Assembly: GCA_965656545.1 (NCBI GenBank)
Contig: CBFHKZ010000003.1
Span: forward strand, 62,001 to 126,000
Origin: UBA7446 sp965656545
Lineage (GTDB): Bacteria > Bacteroidota > Bacteroidia > Flavobacteriales > Flavobacteriaceae
DNA: 64,000 bases
Reading direction: 5' to 3'
Of the stretch, positions 58,728-64,000 are shown in pieces. The stretch's first letter is position 1, and each line of letters begins with the position of its first letter. The notes below the pieces were generated by a model. The model ran no database searches, was not told the DNA's origin, and saw only the letters and a program-made list of their open reading frames with translations. The translations under genes were made by a program, and so were the position numbers.

Positions 58728-59867
58728 ATGCAGTTATCCGTTGTTATCTTAAATTACAATGTAAAATACTTCATTGACGTATGTCTACAGAGTGTTTTGG
58801 CTGCAACAAAAGATTTGGATGCGGAGGTCATTTTGGTGGACAACGCTTCTGTCGATGGAAGTGTTCAATGGATTTCACAGCAATTTCCGCAAGTCAAACA
58901 AATTAATAACAACGAAAATGTTGGGTTTCCAAAAGGAAACAACATTGGCGTGGCCCAGGCCAAAGGAGAATTTTTATGTATTCTTAATCCCGATACCATC
59001 GTTGCGGAGGATGCATTTGTTAAGGCGATATCCTTTATGGAAACTAACAAGCAGGTAGCCATCATGGGCCCTAAGCTTATTGATGGCTCAGGTACTTTTT
59101 TAAAGGAATCAAAACGAGGTGTCCCAACACCAGCGGTGGCTTTTTCTAAAGTTTCTGGACTCTATAAGATAGCCCCCAAATTGTTTGGTAAATATTATAA
59201 CCTACGCCTTTCAAAAGACAAATCAGGCCCTACAGAAATATTGGTCGGCGCTTTTATGTTTATGCGTACCGAGCATTATCGTGAGCTCAACGGCTTTGAT
59301 GAAGCTTGCTTTATGTATTCCGACGATATTGATTTGAGCTACAGGTCATTGCAGTTGGGACAACAAAATTACTACAATGCCGACATTACGGCCATCCACT
59401 TTAAAGGTGAAAGCACACCAAAAGATTTTGCCTACCAGCTTATGTTCCGTGAGGCCATGAATTATTTTTACAACAAACATTTTCACGTTTCAAACCTGGT
59501 AAAAGTTTGGATTAAGGCAGCCACCAATGTCTTTAGCTTTTTAAAGCGCATGCGCGGGGCCCAGTCAAAAACTAGAAAACAACTTCCCTACTGTTACTGG
59601 CTGATTTCAGATGAGTTGGATTTAAAAATAGGGGTAAACAAAAACGTTTTGTTTATGCACACATCTGGTATAGATGGCGTTTTAGAACACAGAAACCGCC
59701 ACACCGAAATTATTTTCGATCCTGAAACCATTTCATTCAAATCTTGCATTGATTTTATGTCAAAGTATGGCAAAGGATTTACGTATAAATTCTTGAACTC
59801 CGACAAAAGCCACGCCGTGGGAAGCATATCTAGTAATGCCAAGGGTGAGGTGCTTGTTATGTCATAG
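58728..59867 (+). CDS. Glycosyltransferase family 2
   Basis: Inverting GT-A transferase of 379 residues, two bases after recR. SVVILNYNVKYFIDVCLQSV, VDNASVDGSVQWI, ENVGFPKGNNIGVAQAKGEF, LNPDTIV (metal-binding DxD-like), YSDDIDLSYRSLQLG are typical of the rhamnosyltransferase-like subgroup. The last 120 residues (from WIKAATNVFSFLKRMRGAQS) form an extra helical/partial domain. Likely adds a sugar to a surface polysaccharide; acceptor unknown. Confidence 0.9.
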   Translation: MQLSVVILNYNVKYFIDVCLQSVLAATKDLDAEVILVDNASVDGSVQWISQQFPQVKQINNNENVGFPKGNNIGVAQAKGEFLCILNPDTIVAEDAFVKAISFMETNKQVAIMGPKLIDGSGTFLKESKRGVPTPAVAFSKVSGLYKIAPKLFGKYYNLRLSKDKSGPTEILVGAFMFMRTEHYRELNGFDEACFMYSDDIDLSYRSLQLGQQNYYNADITAIHFKGESTPKDFAYQLMFREAMNYFYNKHFHVSNLVKVWIKAATNVFSFLKRMRGAQSKTRKQLPYCYWLISDELDLKIGVNKNVLFMHTSGIDGVLEHRNRHTEIIFDPETISFKSCIDFMSKYGKGFTYKFLNSDKSHAVGSISSNAKGEVLVMS

Positions 59868-59887
59868 CGAAAGCCACGATTAATTTG

Positions 59888-59895
59888 TACTTTTG
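59888..59895 (+). promoter_or_regulatory. -7 box of the E2 gene
   Basis: TACTTTTG fits TAnnTTTG, 13 bases before the ATG at 59909. Confidence 0.4.
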
Positions 59896-59908
59896 AAAAA
59901 AAATTAAA

Positions 59909-61258
59909 ATGCCCATTTATCAGCTTGTTTTACCCGCTATGGGTGAAAGTGTTTCTGAAGCTACCATCACACAATGGTTAAAGAAAGTAGGCGACACTGT
60001 TGCTGCTGATGAAGCTGTAGTAGAGGTGGCAACCGATAAAGTTGATTCAGAAGTTGCTAGTGAGTACGCAGGCACCATAAAAGAAATTCTGCATCCTGTT
60101 AATGCTGTTGTTGGTGTTGATGCACCCTTAGCCGTTATCGAAACAGAGGAAGCGGTTGCACAAGATGTGACGCCAGCAGTTGTGCCAAAGGCAGCCCCTG
60201 CACCAGTAGCTCCAACGCCCAAAGCGCCTGAAAAAGTGGTGGATACCCCACAGCAATACATGGATCAAGCGCAAGACTTGGTAAAGCCTGTTACTCCCGT
60301 TGTTGCAGGAGAAAAGCGATTTTACTCACCACTTGTAAAAAACATTGCCAAAGAAGAAAATATTTCAGCACAAGAACTGGCCACCGTTCCAGGTAGTGGG
60401 AAAGATGGCCGTGTGACCAAAGGCGATATTTTAGCCTTTTTAAAAAATAGAAAAGCCCCTGTTGCAGCAAGTGCTCACACCAGGGTTGCTGCTTCACCAA
60501 GCGCTACAACTGCAGCTACCACACCTCCTGTGTCTCTCGCAAAAAGCCCTACAGATGAGGTTGTGTCCATGACACGTATGGAGCAATTGATTTCTGATCA
60601 CATGATGCACAGCCTTAAAACCTCGGCTCATGTACAGTCGTTTATTGAAATAGACGTGACCAAGCTCTGGAATTGGCGTGAAAAAGTAAAAAATCAATTT
60701 GTCAAGCAACATGGAGTTAAATTAACCTTTACGCCCATATTCTTGCATTTGGTTGCACAAGTGCTTCCTGAATTCCCATTGTTGAATGCTGCCCTAGACG
60801 GTACAAGCATCATCAAGAAAAAAGACATAAACCTCGGTATGGCAACAGCTTTGCCTGATGGTAATTTAATTGTTCCTGTCATCAAACAGGCCGACACACT
60901 AAGTCTTATTGGACTGGCCAAGAAAGTGCACGAGCTGGCTTCAAACGCACGTAACAATGCACTAAACCCAGACGATGTGCAAGGCGGTACTTATACGGTA
61001 ACCAATGTAGGTATGTTTGGCAGCCTTACCGGAACGCCCATCATCAACCAACCACAACTTGCTATTTTGGCATTGGGTGCCATTCGCAAGGTTGCCGCTG
61101 TATTGGAAACAGAAAATGGCGATGTTATTGCCATACGCCAGCAAATGATGGTGTCGCATAGCTATGACCACCGCATCATCAATGGTGCCATGGGAGGCAT
61201 GTTTCTCTTGCGCCTAAAGCAGCGTATTGAAAACTGGGACGAATCTCAAACAATTTAA
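59909..61258 (+). CDS. 2-oxo acid dehydrogenase E2 (dihydrolipoamide acyltransferase)
   Basis: Core of a 2-oxo acid dehydrogenase complex; 449 residues. Lipoyl domain with Lys44 in EVATDKVDSEV; a Pro/Ala-rich linker (about 90-125); peripheral-subunit-binding domain (about 138-178: SPLVKNIAKEENISAQELAT, PGSGKDGRVTKGDILAFL); second linker; catalytic domain ending SHSYDHRIINGAMGG with His421. One lipoyl domain and the sequence resemble the branched-chain enzyme more than PDH or OGDH; E1 and E3 genes are not here. Confidence 0.93.
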   Translation: MPIYQLVLPAMGESVSEATITQWLKKVGDTVAADEAVVEVATDKVDSEVASEYAGTIKEILHPVNAVVGVDAPLAVIETEEAVAQDVTPAVVPKAAPAPVAPTPKAPEKVVDTPQQYMDQAQDLVKPVTPVVAGEKRFYSPLVKNIAKEENISAQELATVPGSGKDGRVTKGDILAFLKNRKAPVAASAHTRVAASPSATTAATTPPVSLAKSPTDEVVSMTRMEQLISDHMMHSLKTSAHVQSFIEIDVTKLWNWREKVKNQFVKQHGVKLTFTPIFLHLVAQVLPEFPLLNAALDGTSIIKKKDINLGMATALPDGNLIVPVIKQADTLSLIGLAKKVHELASNARNNALNPDDVQGGTYTVTNVGMFGSLTGTPIINQPQLAILALGAIRKVAAVLETENGDVIAIRQQMMVSHSYDHRIINGAMGGMFLLRLKQRIENWDESQTI

Positions 61259-61259
61259 T

Positions 61260-62030
61260 ATGGAACTTTCGCTAACACGCCCTTTGTGTTTTTTTGATTT
61301 AGAAACAACAGGAGTTAATGTCGCCAAAGACAGGGTAGTGGAAATATCTATCTTAAAGGTTTTTCCAAATGGCAATAAAGAATCCAAGACATGGTTGGTA
61401 AATCCAGAAATGCCCATTCCACCACAAACTACAGCTGTTCACGGAATCACGGACGAAAAAGTAGCCAACGAGCCCACATTCAAACAGTTGAGTAAAGATA
61501 TTTACAGCATGATTAAAGGGTCAGATTTGGCAGGATTTAATTCCGACCGCTTTGATATCCCATTGCTAGCGGAAGAGATGTTACGTGCTGAAATTGATGT
61601 GGATTTTAAAAAGCATTTAACGGTAGATGTGCAAACCATTTTTCATAAAATGGAAAAACGAAACCTGTCGGCTGCTTATAAATTCTATTGCGGAAAAGAT
61701 TTAGACAATGCCCACAGTGCTGAGGCCGATACCAATGCAACCTATGAAGTCTTGAAATCTCAAATTGAAAAATACGACGAACTCGAAAACGATGTTTCCA
61801 AACTAAGTGCGTTCTCTACACGAAGAAAAAGCGTTGATTTTGCAGGCTTTGTTGTCGTAGATGAGGACGGGGAAGCTGCTTTCAATTTTGGAAAGCACAA
61901 AGGGAAAAAAGTGGTTGAGGTATTGGAACGTGAACCCGGCTATTTCAGTTGGTTATTGAATGCAGATTTCCCACGCTACACCAAAAAGGTGCTCACGGCC
62001 ATTCGTTTAGAAACCATGAACAACGCATGA
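61260..62030 (+). CDS. 3'-5' exonuclease (DnaQ/ExoX-like)
   Basis: DEDD exonuclease of 256 residues from the ATG at 61260 (MELSLTRPLCFFDLETTG), one base after the E2 stop. Exo motifs: FFDLETTGV (Asp, Glu), GFNSDRFDIPLL (Asp), NAHSAEADTNATYEV (His, Asp). The C-terminal FNFGKHKGKKVVEVLEREPG, YFSWLLNADFPRYTKKVL is a small domain seen in ExoX-type proteins. Overlaps the next gene by four bases. Confidence 0.92.
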   Translation: MELSLTRPLCFFDLETTGVNVAKDRVVEISILKVFPNGNKESKTWLVNPEMPIPPQTTAVHGITDEKVANEPTFKQLSKDIYSMIKGSDLAGFNSDRFDIPLLAEEMLRAEIDVDFKKHLTVDVQTIFHKMEKRNLSAAYKFYCGKDLDNAHSAEADTNATYEVLKSQIEKYDELENDVSKLSAFSTRRKSVDFAGFVVVDEDGEAAFNFGKHKGKKVVEVLEREPGYFSWLLNADFPRYTKKVLTAIRLETMNNA

Positions 62031-62638
62031 AAATTATTTGTATTGGTAGAAATTATGCAGCTCACATTGACGAACTAGACAATGTTCGTCCAGATGAACC
62101 TGTAATTTTCATCAAGCCCGATACCGCTATAGCGCAATCCAATCTTCCTTTTTTTATACCTGAATTTTCAAATGAAGTACACCACGAGGTGGAGGTTTTG
62201 GTGCGTATCAACCGTATTGGAAAGCACATTCAGTCCAAGTTTGCACACAAATACTACGACCAAATAGGCTTGGGCATAGACTTTACCGCTCGCGATATTC
62301 AGCAGCAACTTAAATCAAAAGGGCTGCCTTGGGAAAAAGCAAAAGCTTTTGATGGATCGGCATTTGTTGGCAAATGGTTTGACAAGTCTACTTTGGGTGA
62401 TTTGGGTAAACTTCCCTTTTCCCTTCAAAAAAACGGTGAAGTGGTTCAAGCAGCAGACACCAGCCTGATGTTGTGGTCCATAGACGAAATTATTGCATAT
62501 GTTTCTAAGTATTTCACACTGAAAATAGGCGATATGATCTTTACGGGCACACCAGCAGGCGTAAGCCAGGTTGTTAAGAATGATCGTCTGGAAGGTTATT
62601 TAAACGGTCAAAAAGCCCTATCCTTAATCGTCAAATAG
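62027..62638 (+). CDS. Fumarylacetoacetate hydrolase family protein
   Basis: FAH-fold enzyme of 203 residues from the ATG at 62027 (MKIICIGRNYAAHIDEL), coupled by ATGA to the exonuclease. Metal ligands: EVHHEVEVLVRI (two Glu-type), DFTARDIQQQLKSKGLPWEK (Asp). FTGTPAGVSQV is the family motif. The class includes fumarylpyruvate and acylpyruvate hydrolases and oxaloacetate decarboxylases; here the substrate is not known. Confidence 0.92.
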   Translation: MKIICIGRNYAAHIDELDNVRPDEPVIFIKPDTAIAQSNLPFFIPEFSNEVHHEVEVLVRINRIGKHIQSKFAHKYYDQIGLGIDFTARDIQQQLKSKGLPWEKAKAFDGSAFVGKWFDKSTLGDLGKLPFSLQKNGEVVQAADTSLMLWSIDEIIAYVSKYFTLKIGDMIFTGTPAGVSQVVKNDRLEGYLNGQKALSLIVK

Positions 62639-63889
62639 ATGCGGGCAGATATCATTACCATCGGAGATGAGATTTTAATAGGCCAAGTAGTGGATACCAA
62701 CGCTACTTATCTTGGAAAGACGCTTAACAATATCGGGGTTGAAGTACGCCAAATACATTCCATATCCGACAATAAAGAAGCCATTTTAGACGCCTTTGCT
62801 AGGGCTCAAGATCAGGTTGATTTGGTGGTCATGACAGGCGGACTTGGCCCCACCAAAGACGACATTACCAAACATACGTTATGCGCGTATTTTGACGACA
62901 CCTTGACGTTCTACCCAGATGTGATGGCACATATTGATGAGTTGTTCCGAAAATATGTCAAAGCGCCAGTTAATGATTTAAACAGGGGGCAAGCCATGCT
63001 TCCTTCGAGCTGTACGCAACTCTTTAATGCACATGGAACGGCCATGGGCATGTGGATGCAGAAAGAAAAGACCGTATTTGTATCCCTTCCAGGAGTTCCT
63101 TTTGAAATGAAACATTTGGTGCAGGAGAAATTGATTCCATTAATAAAAGCAACCTTTTCCTTGCCTGCCCGTGTGCACAAGACCATGATGACTTATGGGC
63201 TTGGCGAAAGCATCATTGCAGAAAAAATAAGCGATTGGGAAGCTGCATTACCTCAGCACATTAAGTTGGCCTATTTGCCTAACCTTGGACGGGTGCGTTT
63301 GCGTTTGTCTGCACGTGGGACAGAGGAGGCCGTGCTGCACGAAGAAATTGATGCTTTGTTTGCCGATTTATACCCGCTTATAGGCGACTATATCAAAGGT
63401 TTTGAATCCGAGCAGCCCATTGAAATGCAAATTGGAACAGCCCTGACCCAGAAAGGTTGGACATTGGCTACGGCCGAAAGCTGTACGGGTGGCGCTTTAG
63501 CCGCTTTGTTTACGCAGCATCCTGGCGCATCTAGTTTCTTTAGGGGTTCTGTAGTGAGTTATGCTACGGAAGTAAAACAGCAGTTGTTGGGTGTACGGCA
63601 ACAAGACATTGAGCGTCACACTGTGGTCAGTGAACCCGTGGCTTTGAGCATGGCAAAGGGTGTTATTCGCCAAACGGGTGCACATGTTGCCATTGCCACC
63701 ACAGGAAATTTTGGCCCCACACAAGGCGAGGCAGATGTGGAAATTGGCACGGTGGTCATTGCCATCATTGCTCCAAACATCGAATATGTAGAGACTTTTA
63801 TCTTTGGAAAACACCGCGAACGCAACTTGCGTAAAACCCTAAATAAAGCACTTGAGTTGTTGCACAACAAATTAGCATCTGAACTTTAG
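62639..63889 (+). CDS. cinA: CinA-family nicotinamide mononucleotide deamidase / competence-damage protein
   Basis: 416 residues: N-terminal molybdopterin-binding-like domain (DIITIGDEILIGQVVDTNAT, VVMTGGLGPTKDDITKHTLC, FVSLPGVPFEMKHL) and C-terminal PncC-type domain (LATAESCTGGALAALFTQHP, FFRGSVVSYATEVKQQLLGV, ATTGNFGPTQG). The full-length enzyme hydrolyses ADP-ribose and deamidates NMN in other bacteria. Starts immediately after the FAH gene stop. Confidence 0.95.
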   Translation: MRADIITIGDEILIGQVVDTNATYLGKTLNNIGVEVRQIHSISDNKEAILDAFARAQDQVDLVVMTGGLGPTKDDITKHTLCAYFDDTLTFYPDVMAHIDELFRKYVKAPVNDLNRGQAMLPSSCTQLFNAHGTAMGMWMQKEKTVFVSLPGVPFEMKHLVQEKLIPLIKATFSLPARVHKTMMTYGLGESIIAEKISDWEAALPQHIKLAYLPNLGRVRLRLSARGTEEAVLHEEIDALFADLYPLIGDYIKGFESEQPIEMQIGTALTQKGWTLATAESCTGGALAALFTQHPGASSFFRGSVVSYATEVKQQLLGVRQQDIERHTVVSEPVALSMAKGVIRQTGAHVAIATTGNFGPTQGEADVEIGTVVIAIIAPNIEYVETFIFGKHRERNLRKTLNKALELLHNKLASEL

Positions 63890-63921
63890 TTAAAAAATTT
63901 TTTTAACACACCATATTTTCC

Positions 63922-63929
63922 TAAGTTTG
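63922..63929 (+). promoter_or_regulatory. -7 box before rpmB
   Basis: TAAGTTTG fits TAnnTTTG, 21 bases before the rpmB ATG. Confidence 0.4.
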
Positions 63930-63950
63930 CACCCTGTTAAAAAAGATGTC

Positions 63951-64000
63951 ATGTCGAAAGTATGTGAATTAACGGGCAAAAAGGCGATGGTTGGGAACAA
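63951..64000 (+). CDS. rpmB: 50S ribosomal protein bL28 (partial)
   Basis: Only 16 codons are in the window: MSKVCELTGKKAMVGN, the standard bL28 start. The gene continues past the right edge. Position after cinA with its own promoter fits the usual start of an rpmB-rpmG operon. Confidence 0.9.
   Translation, partial: MSKVCELTGKKAMVGN

Overview
The window is a chromosomal stretch from a member of the Bacteroidota, most likely family Flavobacteriaceae. The evidence is consistent: Bacteroidota-type promoters (TTG, about 20 bases, TAnnTTTG) before many genes; almost no Shine-Dalgarno sites except a perfect one before rpsU; a type IX secretion (T9SS) cargo protein; the lineage gene orders rsfS-ftsH-LUD-cdsA-psd, rpsU-xerC-hpf-tRNAs-tuf and rpoC-DUF3467; and DUF1573, DUF2851 and Thx proteins. 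Base composition is moderately AT-rich by eye. I see no prophage, transposase, CRISPR array or plasmid function. It is a core-genome region with small rearrangements and short palindromic repeats.

Layout. 1-14.6 kb: an aminotransferase fragment, valS, then a leftward block for phospholipid synthesis (psd, cdsA), a LUD-domain protein, the FtsH protease and the ribosome silencing factor; then birA, pyrE, a Nudix hydrolase, coaD, ddl, a PASTA protein, a pseudouridine synthase and yaaA. 14.5-22.6 kb: ribosomal protein Thx, an outer-membrane beta-barrel protein and a leftward tryptophan operon, trpE-G-D-C-F-B, with mscL lying between trpB and trpA. The operon starts with a recognisable trp attenuator: a 13-residue leader peptide with two adjacent Trp codons, a pause hairpin, an antiterminator and a terminator ending at trpE. 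22.6-29.3 kb: a YceI/MarR pair divergent from a rhodanese lipoprotein, DUF2851, a PspC-like protein, an alanine/glycine:Na+ symporter, a helix-hairpin-helix protein and an acyl-CoA dehydrogenase.

29.3-45.4 kb is the translation/transcription core: rpsU, xerC, a hibernation factor, four intact tRNAs (Thr, Tyr, Gly, Thr) plus a broken one, a T9SS cargo protein and a small membrane protein placed inside the locus, tuf, tRNA-Trp, secE, nusG, rplK-A-J-L, rpoB, rpoC and DUF3467, closed by a terminator. 45.4-64 kb: a translationally coupled pair (aspartoacylase-like hydrolase plus a glutamate-cysteine-ligase-like/CBS fusion) of unknown pathway, prfC, idi, a 6-pyruvoyl-tetrahydropterin synthase homologue, alkB, a K+ channel, a flavin-binding oxidase-like protein, htpG, a likely small RNA, a FabH-type synthase, a sodium:solute symporter, recR, a glycosyltransferase, a dihydrolipoamide acyltransferase, an exonuclease, an FAH-family hydrolase, cinA and the start of rpmB.

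The observations most worth a second look are the trp attenuator with an almost leaderless leader peptide, the promoter-flanked structured RNA between htpG and fabH, the ligase-CBS/hydrolase pair, the repeated placement of the -7 box only 3-5 bases before start codons, and the scars at the tRNA genes. All functional calls come from reading motifs by eye; no database search was run.
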